Source of the DNA: Bacillus massilinigeriensis
Lineage (GTDB): Bacteria > Bacillota > Bacilli > Bacillales > Cytobacillaceae
Direction of reading: 5' to 3'
Assembly: GCF_900111815.1 (NCBI RefSeq)
Contig: NZ_LT630016.1
Coordinates: 53,790 to 114,457, forward strand
Length of the DNA: 60,668 nucleotides
Below are positions 9,927-19,399 of this stretch, piece by piece. Below the pieces are notes generated by a model, which was not told the origin of the DNA, made no database searches, and saw only the letters and a program-made list of their open reading frames with translations. Each line of letters starts with the position of its first letter. Positions within the stretch are counted from its first letter, which is position 1. The position numbers and the translations under genes were made by a program.

Positions 9927-10061
9927 AGCTGACCTCTCATCCTTATTTGCTTTCATCTATTTCATTACGTTCTGGCTTAGCGCGTTCCTTGCAGTGCACG
10001 ATCAACTGGATTTCCATTCATTGTTGCCGGAAGGCCTGCTGAGCGGGAAGAGCGGAGTGTC

Positions 10062-10188
10062 CTAACCTACTTCACTGCTCCTTTCAGAAATGCCTTTAAT
10101 GATTTCACGCTGGGCAAAGAAGTATGCAATAATAACCGGTACGATTCCGATTGTTAATCCTGGTAGAGCTAGATGCCACTGTTTTGTG
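10062..10188 (-). pseudogene. C-terminal remnant of a MalG-type sugar ABC permease
   Basis: The minus strand encodes TIGIVPVIIAYFFAQREIIKGIS, the hallmark end of MalG/GanQ-type carbohydrate permeases, then leaves frame: the expected GAVK ending is still visible one frame over (KGAVK, stop). Only about 40 codons remain and there is no start. It lies directly upstream of the glucosidase gene and suggests that a sugar uptake operon was deleted. Confidence 0.75.
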
Positions 10189-10357
10189 CACTCTCCAAAG
10201 TAAAGCGTTTGCACATGCTGCTAAAAAAATAACGATTTTTTCCTATTAATATAAATTATACCAAGAGAAATCTTTTTTATTCAGCAGTATTATCGCACTA
10301 CGCATGCAATCTTTTTTTTCGTAAAAAAAGGAAGGTCGGCTCAACAAGGACGGCCTC
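10189..10357. other. intergenic region, weak downstream hairpin
   Basis: No coding potential. An imperfect GC-rich inverted repeat followed by TTTTTTT on the minus strand at about 10320-10360 may terminate the ABC-2 operon. Confidence 0.4.
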
Positions 10358-11152
10358 CTAACTTCCCAAATCCTTCCGATTATAGAAATAATACGCAAGC
10401 GTAGTGAATCCTACTGTAAGAAACAAGGATAGTGAGATAAAAACAGGGTCCAAGCCGGCATCCATAATCTTAGAAGCTTCAAAATATTGAAATGGCGTCA
10501 AGTAGCGAAGGAGATGGAGTTCTTCTTTCATATTGACGGCAATCGAAAGCAGGAATGTGAAAAGCAGCATTCCCGCTGCACAAGCCCCTGCTGCACTAGG
10601 TCTTTTCAAAATAGCAGCAATAAAGGCTCCGAGCGAAAGGAATAAGAGCTGACCAAAAAGCAACGCCGCCATCAGTAAAACGATCGTTTCTTCAAAGCGC
10701 TCACCATTTCCGTACATCCTTATAAAAGCAATGGAAGATAAGAGTGTAACCGCGTTAAATATTAGAAGGTTTCCCACAGCTGCGAGCAATTTCTCTGAGA
10801 GGGCTTTTGTTCGCGAAACAGGCTTTGCGAATAAAAACTCAGCCGTTTTATCGCGCTCTTCTTTCGCTATAATGCCAGCCCCAAGCATTGCTGCGTGAAT
10901 GGTTCCCATGACAAGCAAGTATAGAAACAGGAGACCGTAATAGCCGCTTGCCTTTGATAAGTCAAATGAGGCGGTCCCCATAATTGCCTGGAGCGACTTT
11001 GGCATACTCGCAACAAGCTTGTTCATTGAGTCTCCTGAACCAGCCATTCCCGCATATTTCGCCATACCTGTAGCTACCATTATAACGGAACCGACAGACC
11101 ATAAAATGAGCGATTTAGCATTGGCTTTTGATTCACGCCTGACGATATTCAT
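10358..11152 (-). CDS. ABC-2 type transporter permease (second)
   Basis: 264 residues, six predicted membrane helices, with the ABC-2 family pattern EERDKTAEFLFAKPVSRTKAL between helices 2 and 3. It has good spacing behind the upstream permease (18 bp) and a GGGAGG ribosome binding site. It is homologous to the preceding gene, which has the matching SREKTADFLLTKPVKRSEI, so the two probably form a heterodimeric membrane channel driven by the upstream ATPase. The cargo is unknown; TetR-controlled exporters of this class often confer drug or peptide resistance. Confidence 0.85.
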   Translation of the reverse strand: MNIVRRESKANAKSLILWSVGSVIMVATGMAKYAGMAGSGDSMNKLVASMPKSLQAIMGTASFDLSKASGYYGLLFLYLLVMGTIHAAMLGAGIIAKEERDKTAEFLFAKPVSRTKALSEKLLAAVGNLLIFNAVTLLSSIAFIRMYGNGERFEETIVLLMAALLFGQLLFLSLGAFIAAILKRPSAAGACAAGMLLFTFLLSIAVNMKEELHLLRYLTPFQYFEASKIMDAGLDPVFISLSLFLTVGFTTLAYYFYNRKDLGS

Positions 11153-11170
11153 CTTGCTTCCTCCCTTCCG

Positions 11171-11971
11171 TTAGACCGAATGAATATCATTACGCCAATA
11201 AAGATACAAGGATGCTGCAAATGCGAACAGCACGATTATCACACCAGCTGCCAAGTATGGAGTGTCATACCAGCCGTTGGAAATGGTATAGAGTGGATCG
11301 AAATACTGGAACGGTGTGAGGAACCGTTTTGCTTCCCCGCCATCTCCTGTAGCGATCAACATTGATAAGATAAAGAAACCAAAAGTTACTCCGAGCGAAA
11401 CAGTCAGAACAGCCTTCATTCTTTTTATAAGGACAGACAGCATCAGCCCAAGGAAAAGGAAAATCAGCTGGAGAAAGAAAAGAATGAGAGAGATTTGAAA
11501 AAACGCCATTCGGTTGTACCCTTCCTCCGCTACCTGCGATGCCATCAGCCAAGCAGCAGCCTGATAAACTACGTTTGTAGCAGCAATGGAAGTCAATGCA
11601 GCCATTACCTTTGCTGTGTATATTTCCGATCGTTTGACCGGTTTAGTGAGCAAAAAGTCGGCTGTTTTTTCCCTAGATTCTTTCGAGAGAACAGACAACC
11701 CAAGATTCATTGCCTGCACAGATCCGCACAGCGAGATGTAAACAAAAGTGTACGAATAATAGCCTAAAAACGAGAAGAATGTTTCAAGTTCAAGTCCCAC
11801 AGCTTTTCGCACAGATTCAGGATAACTCGCTAGCATTTCTTTGAAGTCTGCTGCATCCGCGGAAATCGACGGAAAAAGGGATAGGAACACGACAACAATT
11901 GCTGAAAAAGACAGCGCCCACAAAATCGTGGACTTTCTAAGCGCCTTTAACTCATGAAAGTACATATTCAT
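11171..11971 (-). CDS. ABC-2 type transporter permease (first)
   Basis: 266 residues with six membrane helices. The cytoplasmic loop SKESREKTADFLLTKPVKRSEI, after helix 2, is typical of ABC-2 permeases. The start ATG is preceded by GAGGAGCCCATA, 12 bp after the ATPase gene. Second gene of the operon tetR - ATPase - permease - permease. Function inferred from family and context only. Confidence 0.85.
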   Translation of the reverse strand: MNMYFHELKALRKSTILWALSFSAIVVVFLSLFPSISADAADFKEMLASYPESVRKAVGLELETFFSFLGYYSYTFVYISLCGSVQAMNLGLSVLSKESREKTADFLLTKPVKRSEIYTAKVMAALTSIAATNVVYQAAAWLMASQVAEEGYNRMAFFQISLILFFLQLIFLFLGLMLSVLIKRMKAVLTVSLGVTFGFFILSMLIATGDGGEAKRFLTPFQYFDPLYTISNGWYDTPYLAAGVIIVLFAFAASLYLYWRNDIHSV

Positions 11972-11983
11972 TATGGGCTCCTC

Positions 11984-12862
11984 CTACTTCTCATAGTAAT
12001 GGAGAAAGATTTCTTCCAAGTCAGGCTCCTCAACAAGGAGATTACGAATATCAAGACTCGCCATCAGCACGGTTACTTCATTGAGATTGCCTTTAAAGAG
12101 GAATGTAATCACATTGTCCTTTACTGCAAAGTCGCGAATTCCGCTGATTTTGAAATCATCCTCAGCAACAGGAGAGCCAGTTTCAATCCTGAACTTTTTA
12201 TAATTGTTTTCTTTCAATACGGACATCGTTTCCACTTTGATGATCTTGCCTTCCTTAATAATGGCGACCCTGCTGCAAAGCTTCTGGACTTCGCCCAGTA
12301 CATGTGAGGAGAAAAGAATGGTCACGCCGCGCTTGTTTTCTTCACGCAGAAGGGAAAAGAATTTTTGCTGCATGAGCGGATCGAGCCCGCTTGTAGGTTC
12401 ATCAAGGACGAGCAGCTTCGGTGAATGAAGCAACGCCTGGACAATGCCGACTTTCTTTTTGTTGCCAAGCGATAAATCGCCGATTTTTCTGCCAAGGTCA
12501 AGATTCATCGCATCCGCTAACTCCGTAATTCTCGCAGTGCAATCTTTTTTGTAAAAACTTGCGGAGTACTTCAGAAGGTCGATTACCTTCATGCTGTCAT
12601 AATAAAAAACCTCTGATGGCAGATAGCCGATTTCCTGCTTAATTTCCGGTGCGAACTTCACGCAATCCTTTCCGAAAATCTTCGCACTTCCGCTTGTTGG
12701 ATAGATAAGTGATAAAAGCGTCCGAATGGTCGTCGACTTGCCAGCCCCGTTCGGACCAATAAAGCCAAAAATCTCTCCTTCTTCTACGGAAAAGCTCACA
12801 TCTTCAATTCCTCGTGCCTTTCCATACCTTTTCGTCAGGTTCTCTAACTCCATCACCTTCAT
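11984..12862 (-). CDS. ABC transporter ATP-binding protein
   Basis: 292 residues. Walker A GPNGAGKST at about residues 37-45, Q-loop region near YLPSEV, signature SLGNKKK (a variant of LSGGQ usual in this subfamily), Walker B LLVLDEPTSGLDP and switch His in FSSHVL. The C-terminal 80 residues are the regulatory extension seen in export ATPases. It energises the two permeases encoded downstream. The TetR gene upstream is 18 bp away and probably co-transcribed. Confidence 0.9.
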   Translation of the reverse strand: MKVMELENLTKRYGKARGIEDVSFSVEEGEIFGFIGPNGAGKSTTIRTLLSLIYPTSGSAKIFGKDCVKFAPEIKQEIGYLPSEVFYYDSMKVIDLLKYSASFYKKDCTARITELADAMNLDLGRKIGDLSLGNKKKVGIVQALLHSPKLLVLDEPTSGLDPLMQQKFFSLLREENKRGVTILFSSHVLGEVQKLCSRVAIIKEGKIIKVETMSVLKENNYKKFRIETGSPVAEDDFKISGIRDFAVKDNVITFLFKGNLNEVTVLMASLDIRNLLVEEPDLEEIFLHYYEK

Positions 12863-12880
12863 GTATGCCCACTCCCCTCA

Positions 12881-13504
12881 TCACTTATATAATGCGGTTT
12901 TCAGCAAATCCAGGTAAATATCCATTTCTTGAAGGACTTCTTCTTGACTGATTTTATCGACAGGAACGCCCTTTACTTTCCGCTGCAATTCTTGGCCAAA
13001 ACCTTCGATCGTCCAAATAATCATGTTTATTGCTGCCTTAATGTCGATTCCTTCTTTGAATGTATTGGGATCGATAGTGGCAAACAGCCGAGAAAAAGCT
13101 TCTTCCGTCATATTGTTATTGCGCTCTTCTAATAGATGTCGAACCTCAGGCGATTTTTCTTCATAAATTTGACGAAGAAAATGGAACAGCTCCGGATACT
13201 TCTTCACAAGGCCGAATTTTAGCAGCGTGACAGACCTTAGTTTTAAAAGCAGATCCTCTTCCTCCCAGTCAATTTTTTCATATAGTTCGGTTTTTAGAAT
13301 GTCGGAAAAGTGATCGTACAAATAAAGATACAGTTCTTTCTTATTGCGAAAATAATGGAACAGCAGCCCCTTCGAGATACCTGCAGCCTTCACAATGGCA
13401 TTGGTCGAAGCCTTCTCGTACCCCTGCTCTGCGAATTCCCTCATGGCAGCAGACAGAATTCGTTCCTGCTTAACTTCATCGATACTGTGAAACTTATCAA
13501 ACAT
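12881..13504 (-). CDS. TetR-family transcriptional regulator
   Basis: 207 residues from the ATG at 13504, which has GAAAGGATG upstream. Longer in-frame starts would put one operator inside the gene. N-terminal HTH: ILSAAMREFAEQGYEKASTNAIVKAAGISKGLLFHYFRNKKELYLYL, where the last segment (broken here for clarity at GISKGLLFHYF) is the recognition helix and following turn. The C-terminal ligand domain has no recognisable signature. It heads the ABC-2 exporter operon and most likely represses it through the two palindromes in its promoter; the inducer is unknown. Confidence 0.9.
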   Translation of the reverse strand: MFDKFHSIDEVKQERILSAAMREFAEQGYEKASTNAIVKAAGISKGLLFHYFRNKKELYLYLYDHFSDILKTELYEKIDWEEEDLLLKLRSVTLLKFGLVKKYPELFHFLRQIYEEKSPEVRHLLEERNNNMTEEAFSRLFATIDPNTFKEGIDIKAAINMIIWTIEGFGQELQRKVKGVPVDKISQEEVLQEMDIYLDLLKTALYK

Positions 13505-13523
13505 AATATGCATCCTTTCTGCG

Positions 13524-13574
13524 TTGACCATTTTGGTCAATTCCATTATATTCTATTTTGACTGCAGTGGTCAA
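13524..13574 (-). promoter_or_regulatory. tetR-operon promoter with two palindromic operators
   Basis: -35 TTGACC (13569-13574) and -10 TATAAT are separated by 18 bp on the minus strand. Palindrome 1, TTGACTGCAGTGGTCAA (13558-13574), covers the -35. Palindrome 2, TTGACCATTTTGGTCAA (13524-13540), lies just downstream of the -10. Centres are 34 bp apart, placing both on about the same helix face. Confidence 0.8.
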
Positions 13575-13784
13575 TAGGGAAGAGTAATGAATTTTGAGAC
13601 GAACAGGAGCTTTTCACACAGCATCCTCTTTCCCCACAAAAACCTTAAAAATTGTCATTTTCATTTGGTTTTCTCGGGTTTATGGGGGAGTTTTTGGTGC
13701 TTTGGAGTTTTTTTTTCGAAAGGTGCCATTGTGAAACCGATTCCACACGATTCCTGCGCTCCTCCCGAAGCCTCTTAGATATGG

Positions 13785-13882
13785 TTATCTACGGTAACGG
13801 CCCATTTATCTACGGTAATAGGCAATTTATCTACGGTAAATTACTCTTTATCTACGGTAATCTATCATTTATCTACAGTAGC
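13785..13882. repeat. 21-bp-period tandem repeat, core TTATCTACGGTAA
   Basis: TATCTAC starts at 13786, 13807, 13828, 13849 and 13870, exactly 21 bp apart, five units, the last one slightly decayed (ACAGTA). The plus strand stays open and would encode a FIYGNxx heptad, but no convincing start or ribosome binding site exists. The array lies in the 450-base gap between tetR and ypfJ. The rest of the gap shows no gene. The inverted counterpart is at 38.6 kb. Confidence 0.8.
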
Positions 13883-13987
13883 TATTTAACAGGACCCATA
13901 TGAGAAAATTTCTGTAAATCAACCCGCAATCTACTGCTCTTCCACCAAAGCTTAAAAATTGTCATTTATACCTTTTCTACAAAAATA

Positions 13988-14014
13988 GCTGCCGAAACAA
14001 ACTCGACAGCCATC
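13988..14014 (-). terminator. ypfJ terminator
   Basis: On the minus strand GGCTGTCGA ... TCGGCAGC forms a stem followed by TATTTTTG shortly after the stop codon. Confidence 0.6.
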
Positions 14015-14023
14015 TATCTCTGC

Positions 14024-14872
14024 TCACAGCTTTCCAGCCTTGAAGGTGTCACCCTGCTCCATTTTCCCTGTCTTGAAGCCTTTGTAGAACCAGCGCTTCC
14101 GCTGAGCAGACGTTCCGTGGGTAAAACTCTCAGGTACGACATAGCCTTGACCTTTTTTTTGAAGGGTGTCATCCCCCACTGCCGTCGCTGCGTTCAACGC
14201 TTCTTCGAGATCGCCTTCTTCAAGGATATCCATTCCTTTGGCATGATGCGCCCATACGCCTGCGTAGTAATCCGCTTGCAGCTCGAGCCTTACTTGGTAC
14301 TTATTGTACTCTTGCTCGCTCAGCTTTTGGCGGAGTGGCGCGAGCTTGTCCATCGTTCCTTCAAGTGTCTGTACATGGTGTCCAACCTCGTGCGCAATCA
14401 CATATGCCATCGCAAAGTCGCCGGGTGCCTCAAACTTACTTTGAAGTTCATCATAAAAACTTAAATCAATATAGAGCTTTTGGTCGCCGGGACAGTAAAA
14501 AGGGCCAACCGCAGAAGAAGCCGCACCGCATGCTGATTGGACGCTGCCTGTATAAAGCACAAGCTTCGGCTCCCTGTATTGCATCCCTTTCTTTTCAAAA
14601 ACCTCTTTCCAGACTTCTTCTGTATCCGCTAGCACAACAGAGACAAATTCGGCCTGTTCTTTTTCTTTCGCCGTCTCTTCGTAAGGGGCGCTAGATTCTG
14701 TTCCTGTCATTCCCTGCATGCTATTTAAAAGCTCGCCGGGATTTCCGCCTAGCAGCGCCACAAGCAGCAGAATGACGACACCGCCGATTCCGCCGCCGAA
14801 CACCATCTTGCCGCCGCCCATTCCCCTTCTATCCTCAACATTATTACTTCCTCTTCTTCCTTGCCACTTCAT
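14024..14872 (-). CDS. ypfJ: YpfJ-type neutral zinc metallopeptidase
   Basis: 282 residues. A short charged N-terminus (MKWQGRRGSNNVEDRRG) precedes a Gly-rich membrane helix at about residues 24-43, then an extracytoplasmic domain with VIAHEVGHHVQTLEG, an HEXXH zinc site, plus CGAASSAVGPFYCPGDQKLYIDLSF upstream of it (given only as the stretch around SAVGPFYCP). The C-terminal QRKRWFYKGFKTG is also conserved in the family. It is probably a membrane-anchored metalloprotease of unknown substrate. Single gene with GGAGGAACACGG before the start. Confidence 0.85.
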   Translation of the reverse strand: MKWQGRRGSNNVEDRRGMGGGKMVFGGGIGGVVILLLVALLGGNPGELLNSMQGMTGTESSAPYEETAKEKEQAEFVSVVLADTEEVWKEVFEKKGMQYREPKLVLYTGSVQSACGAASSAVGPFYCPGDQKLYIDLSFYDELQSKFEAPGDFAMAYVIAHEVGHHVQTLEGTMDKLAPLRQKLSEQEYNKYQVRLELQADYYAGVWAHHAKGMDILEEGDLEEALNAATAVGDDTLQKKGQGYVVPESFTHGTSAQRKRWFYKGFKTGKMEQGDTFKAGKL

Positions 14873-14957
14873 CCGTGTTCCTCCCCTTGTATCACGAAAA
14901 TAGTTACTAGCTCTATACCCGCTAGTCGTTTTTATGAACCTGGAAGGAATCTCTTTT

Positions 14958-16073
14958 TCATACTATTGCCTGGGAAACTTCATACAACTTTAAGTCAATG
15001 CTGTTCCTCTCTCCAAGCGCCAATTTTGCCAGTTCGCTGCCTAGAAACGGTCCCGCTGTCAGGCCGGAAGCCCCCAAACCATTGGCAAAAAGGAGATTAT
15101 CGAATCCCGGAACGGGTCCGATAACTGGGAGGAATCCTGGAGTGTACGGTCGGTATCCGACTCTCGCTTCAAGAAATTCGCCATCATGAAGCCCAGGAGC
15201 AACGCTCAGTGCTTTATCGAGCACTTCATGCAGCCCGCCTGCCGTCAGTCTGTCATCAAAGCCCTTTTCGTTTTCATGCGTTGCTCCAACAACAACCCTT
15301 CCTTCCTCAAAGCTAAGGATATACTGATCATTCGGAGGCATCACCACGGGCCAGGAGTCGGTTTCCTTCTCTTGTATCCTAAGATGGACAATCTGTGCTT
15401 TTTGGGAAGTTACTGCAAGCTCAAGTCCAAGTTGTTTAAAAAGCTCTCCCGCCCAAGCACCAGCCGTTACGATAATCACATCGGCCTTATAACACCTTCC
15501 GTCTGCAAGGACAGCTTTCACAGAGCTTTGCTCATACTCCAGTTGCGCAGAAGCTACAATGGTTACCGCTCCGTTTTTTTCAGCTCCACGAATCAGAGCG
15601 TCTCTCATAGCGCGTCCATTAACGCGGGCCCCGCCACTGATGGCGACAGAAGCAAATTCTTCTGCTAGCAGAGGGAAAGCTTCGGTCGTTTGCTCCCGGG
15701 ATAGCATTGCAATATCCCCTATTTCTGGGGCGTCTTCCCGCCTCGCTGCAGCCCGCTCCATCATTTTCTCCAGCTTACCTTTATCCTCGTGAATGCTGAT
15801 GGCACCTACCTGACTGTAGCCTGTATTCTGCTCTCCATCCTCCTCAAGCATTTTGACAAGGTTCTGATAATAAGCTGCTCCGCCTTTCGCTAATGCATAC
15901 CATGCCTTGTTTCGGCGCTGCGAGAGCCATGGGCAAATGATGCCAGCCGCAGCGTCGGTTGCCTGACCAGCGTCTTTTCGATCAATTATTGTGACCTCGG
16001 CTCCGCTTCGTGCTAGATGGTACGCTGTCGAAGCACCAAGGATACCTGCTCCAATTACGATAATTTTTTTCAT
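14958..16073 (-). CDS. FAD-dependent amino-acid/glycine oxidase (DadA/ThiO superfamily)
   Basis: 371 residues from the ATG at 16073, preceded by CAGGTGAA; the frame extends 20 codons upstream without a binding site. The N-terminal IIVIGAGILGASTAYHLA is the FAD dinucleotide fold. DAAAGIICPWLSQRRNKAW follows, as in DAO-family enzymes, and GYRPYTPGFLPVIGPVPG and NGLGASGLTAGP near the C-terminus form the second FAD contact. It probably oxidises a small amine or D-amino acid. No amino-acid genes flank it, so the substrate is open. Confidence 0.85.
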   Translation of the reverse strand: MKKIIVIGAGILGASTAYHLARSGAEVTIIDRKDAGQATDAAAGIICPWLSQRRNKAWYALAKGGAAYYQNLVKMLEEDGEQNTGYSQVGAISIHEDKGKLEKMMERAAARREDAPEIGDIAMLSREQTTEAFPLLAEEFASVAISGGARVNGRAMRDALIRGAEKNGAVTIVASAQLEYEQSSVKAVLADGRCYKADVIIVTAGAWAGELFKQLGLELAVTSQKAQIVHLRIQEKETDSWPVVMPPNDQYILSFEEGRVVVGATHENEKGFDDRLTAGGLHEVLDKALSVAPGLHDGEFLEARVGYRPYTPGFLPVIGPVPGFDNLLFANGLGASGLTAGPFLGSELAKLALGERNSIDLKLYEVSQAIV

Positions 16074-16126
16074 GACGTCGTTCACCTGTTTCTTCTTTTT
16101 CCTCATTGTAGCCAAGATTGTTAGGA

Positions 16127-16164
16127 AGAACAAAAAACCCGCATCCAGGAATACGGGTTCAACC
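16127..16164 (-). terminator. terminator of the M14 peptidase gene
   Basis: The minus strand reads AACCCG-N11-CGGGTTTTTTG just after the stop codon region. Confidence 0.75.
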
Positions 16165-16166
16165 TT

Positions 16167-17231
16167 CTATTCGTCCGCTTCGCCTCCGCCTCTTGTCGAC
16201 TGGGTCGGAAGGGTATCCCAGAAGCTGGTATCAGCTGATTCGATTGAATCATCTCCGATGGAACGCACCGTCGCATCAAGCGTTTCAATCGTTTGCTTAA
16301 TCAAATAGCCATTGCTCTTTTGGCCAAGGGCATAGGACTCGATATAATGGTCGGACATTCCACGCATTTCAAAAAGAAGCGTGGAAATATCATAGCGGAT
16401 AGCAGCCCCATTGCGGCCGATATTCGCACCAGATCCGCCTTCATACTTTCCGATGTGACCCCAGCCTTTTTTCTCAAGCTCATGGTAGACGATTGAGCCG
16501 AGCTTCTTCGATCTTTCGAGTACTTCCGGCTTTACATTGGCATTGGTTGGGTAAAGAATCGACCCCGATACAAGCTTGCCGTCTGTCTCACTAAGTGTAC
16601 CTTGGTGATGAAGATCGATCATATAGTCGATTTTGTATTTATTAAAGACATTCTCGTAAAGCGCTCTTGCTTCTGGTTCCATTTCTGCAATTGATTTGGC
16701 GTGTTCACGGTTCAAGTCTACCTTGTTCGCATTATAGCGAGTCAGATGGCGATTTCCGTCAGCATGATAATCATCCAGCGAAAAGTCAACATCTCCCATC
16801 GCACCATCTGCATTAAGCATTGGAATGACAAGGATATTCACATCTTTCAAAACACCCCTCGTTTTCCCTGTTCCAAGATGCTTGATGAATTGAAGAGCTC
16901 CTTCTGTTGTCAGCTGCTCGTTTCCGTGCTGCTGAGTCAAAAATAGGATTGTAGGATTAGAGGGATTCGTGATATATTTTGCCATCATGATGTCTCGGCC
17001 CTTTACCGTTTTTCCGATCACTTCAAGCTGCATCGCATCTTGCCTTGCATCCTGGTCCTTTAAATATGCGGCCATTGATTCATAAGTATGTAAAATAGAA
17101 GTCTGAATCGAGCCTGTTCCTGCATTTGGTCCATTTCCCACAGCCCCTGCTGGAAGAGCCGCTCCTCCAAAAATGCCAAATGCCATCATACCGGACAAAG
17201 ATACGGTAAGCGCTTTCCTTTTTATTGTCAT
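16167..17231 (-). CDS. secreted M14-family zinc carboxypeptidase
   Basis: 354 residues. Signal peptide: MTIKRKALTVSLSGMMAFG then GGAALPAGAVG, with likely cleavage after an Ala near residue 30. The M14 zinc ligands are visible as QQHGNE (His, Glu) and DLHHQG (His); VDLNREH carries the Asn-Arg pair that binds substrate, and TLLFEMRG holds the catalytic Glu. The end is Gly/Glu-rich (RGGGEADE). The enzyme trims C-terminal residues of extracellular peptides or peptidoglycan stems. GGGGGATAATGAAGC precedes the start. Its own terminator makes it monocistronic. Confidence 0.9.
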   Translation of the reverse strand: MTIKRKALTVSLSGMMAFGIFGGAALPAGAVGNGPNAGTGSIQTSILHTYESMAAYLKDQDARQDAMQLEVIGKTVKGRDIMMAKYITNPSNPTILFLTQQHGNEQLTTEGALQFIKHLGTGKTRGVLKDVNILVIPMLNADGAMGDVDFSLDDYHADGNRHLTRYNANKVDLNREHAKSIAEMEPEARALYENVFNKYKIDYMIDLHHQGTLSETDGKLVSGSILYPTNANVKPEVLERSKKLGSIVYHELEKKGWGHIGKYEGGSGANIGRNGAAIRYDISTLLFEMRGMSDHYIESYALGQKSNGYLIKQTIETLDATVRSIGDDSIESADTSFWDTLPTQSTRGGGEADE

Positions 17232-17410
17232 GCTTCATTATCCCCCTTCTACTTTATAACATATATTAATAGTTTATAAGGGAAACACCAGGAAGTTAAT
17301 AGAAACAAATGCTTAATTTTTAGATAAATCGAACGCGCAAAAACCAGCCCTTCGAAGCAGTTTGAAGGATGACTTTTCAGAGAAAATAGGCATTTATGCT
17401 TTAAAGCGCA

Positions 17411-17460
17411 AAACAGTGCCAGGCACGCTTTAGGAAACTAAAGCGTGCCTGGCACTGTTT
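17411..17460. repeat. perfect 23-bp inverted repeat (GTGCCAGGCAC type)
   Basis: A 23-bp left arm (17411-17433), GAAA loop and fully complementary right arm (17438-17460). The arms contain AACAGTGCCAGGCAC, a motif I recall as dispersed in Bacillaceae genomes. It lies 20 bp after the htpG stop and could serve as its terminator on the minus strand, although the following T run is short. Confidence 0.85.
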
Positions 17461-17479
17461 AATAGATTAGTGCGCTAAA

Positions 17480-19363
17480 TTAGACCATGATTTTGCACAT
17501 GTCGTTAGTGAATTCGACAGGATCCTGAATTGGCAGGCCTTCAATGAGTAGAGCCTGGTTGTATAGCAGCTTCGTATAAAGGCTGACTTTTTCCTTGTCT
17601 TCCGCTTCAAAAGCTTCTTTCAGCGATGTGAAAACACCGTGATTCGCGTTGATTTCGAGGACTTTTTCTGCTTTAACATCTTGGCTGTTAGGCATTGCCT
17701 GCAATACTTTTTCCATTTCAATCGTAATCTCACCATCAGCAGAAAGGCAGACTGGATGAGATTTCAGCCGCTTGGATGCACGCACTTCCTTCACTGCATC
17801 TCCCAGCGCTTCTTTCATTGCTGCGAACAGTTCTTTATGTTCTTTCTCGGAAGCTTCCGCCTCTTCTTTGCTGTCGTTATCCTCAATACCAAGGTCGCCG
17901 CTCGCAACCGACTTGAACTCCTTCTCTTTGTAGTTCATTAGCATCTTGATGGCAAACTCATCAATTTCCTCTGTGAAATAAAAGATTTCATAGCCTTTGT
18001 CTGCAACCATTTCCGTTTGTGGAAGTTTTTCGATCCGCTCAACAGATTCGCCAGTAGCATAATAAATATACTTTTGTTCTTCCGGCATGCGGGAAACATA
18101 TTCATCAAGGCTGACAAGCTTTTTCTCTTTGGAAGAGTGGAACAATAAGAGATCCTGCAGCGCCTCTTTGTTCATGCCAAAGTCACTGTAGACGCCGTAC
18201 TTTAACTGACGGCCGAAAGCCTTGTAGAAGGTCTCATATTTCTCGCGTTCATTTTTCAGCATGCCAAGGAGCTCACTCTTGATTTTCTTCGCAATATTTT
18301 TCGCAATCAGCTTTAATTGGCGATCCTGTTGGAGGATTTCCCGGGAGATATTCAGGGAAAGGTCCTCTGAATCTACCATCCCTTTTACAAAGCTGAAGTG
18401 ATCAGGGAGAAGATCTCCGCATTTCTCCATGATTAATACGCCGTTGGAGTAAAGCTCCAATCCTTTTTCATATTCCTTCGAATAATAATCGAAAGGCATA
18501 TTTTCAGGAATGAACAGAATTGCATTGTAGCGGATTGATCCATCAACGCTTACATGCACATGCTTCAGCGGCTTATCAAAACCGTAGCGCTTCTCCTGGT
18601 AAAAATTCTCGTAGTCTTCTTCCGTCAACTCACTTTTGTTCTTCCGCCAAATTGGCACCATGCTGTTGATTGTTTGTTCTTCTTTAAACTCTTCATATTC
18701 GCTATCGGAACCTTCCTTCAGCTTGCTGGAAGTGACCTCCATCTTAATCGGGTAGCGAATGAAGTCAGAGTATTTCTTGATGATGGACCTAAGACGATAC
18801 TCTTCCAAGTATTCGCTGTATTGCTCTTCTTCAGTGTTCTCCTTGATTTTCAAAGTAATCTCTGTTCCCACAGAATCTTTGGAAGCTGGCTCAATTGTAT
18901 AGCCTTCCGTACCTTCAGATTCCCATTTGTATGCTTCCTCGCTGCCGAGAGCCTTACTGATGACAGTAACTTTATCTGCAACCATGAATGCAGAGTAGAA
19001 TCCTACCCCGAACTGGCCAATAATATCATGGCCATCCTTCACTTCATTTTCTGCCTTAAACGCAAGCGATCCGCTTCGGGCAATAGTTCCAAGATTTGAT
19101 TCCAGCTCGTCCTTAGTCATACCGATTCCCGTATCTATAAGAGTAAGCGTCCCTTCCTCTTTATTCGGAATCAATTTTATGTAGTAACTGTCCTTGTTAA
19201 AAGTCAGAGAATCATCGGTTAGTGCCTTGTAGTAAATTTTGTCGATGGCATCGCTTGCATTCGAAATTAATTCCCGAAGAAAAATCTCTTTGTTGGAGTA
19301 AATCGAATGGATCATCATTTCCATCAGACGTTTGGATTCAGCTTGAAATTGCTTTTTTTCCAT
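17480..19363 (-). CDS. htpG: molecular chaperone HtpG (Hsp90)
   Basis: 627 residues. The N-terminal GHKL ATPase domain shows [29 protein letters not shown] and [17 protein letters not shown]; the middle domain carries the conserved [15 protein letters not shown]-type block (here [15 protein letters not shown]); the C-terminal dimerisation domain is present to the end. There is no eukaryotic MEEVD tail, as expected. It is a cytosolic ATP-dependent chaperone. A canonical CIRCE element in the promoter indicates HrcA control, unlike B. subtilis htpG, which is HrcA-independent. GAAAGGGTGA precedes the start. Confidence 0.97.
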   Translation of the reverse strand: MEKKQFQAESKRLMEMMIHSIYSNKEIFLRELISNASDAIDKIYYKALTDDSLTFNKDSYYIKLIPNKEEGTLTLIDTGIGMTKDELESNLGTIARSGSLAFKAENEVKDGHDIIGQFGVGFYSAFMVADKVTVISKALGSEEAYKWESEGTEGYTIEPASKDSVGTEITLKIKENTEEEQYSEYLEEYRLRSIIKKYSDFIRYPIKMEVTSSKLKEGSDSEYEEFKEEQTINSMVPIWRKNKSELTEEDYENFYQEKRYGFDKPLKHVHVSVDGSIRYNAILFIPENMPFDYYSKEYEKGLELYSNGVLIMEKCGDLLPDHFSFVKGMVDSEDLSLNISREILQQDRQLKLIAKNIAKKIKSELLGMLKNEREKYETFYKAFGRQLKYGVYSDFGMNKEALQDLLLFHSSKEKKLVSLDEYVSRMPEEQKYIYYATGESVERIEKLPQTEMVADKGYEIFYFTEEIDEFAIKMLMNYKEKEFKSVASGDLGIEDNDSKEEAEASEKEHKELFAAMKEALGDAVKEVRASKRLKSHPVCLSADGEITIEMEKVLQAMPNSQDVKAEKVLEINANHGVFTSLKEAFEAEDKEKVSLYTKLLYNQALLIEGLPIQDPVEFTNDMCKIMV

Positions 19364-19399
19364 AAAGGATTCACCCTTTCCCGATAGTATAGATTTATT

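Noticed and set aside
13652-13903. 83-codon plus-strand frame with FIYGN heptads
   Set aside because: Open only because a 21-bp unit is a multiple of three; no start signal. Reported as a repeat instead.
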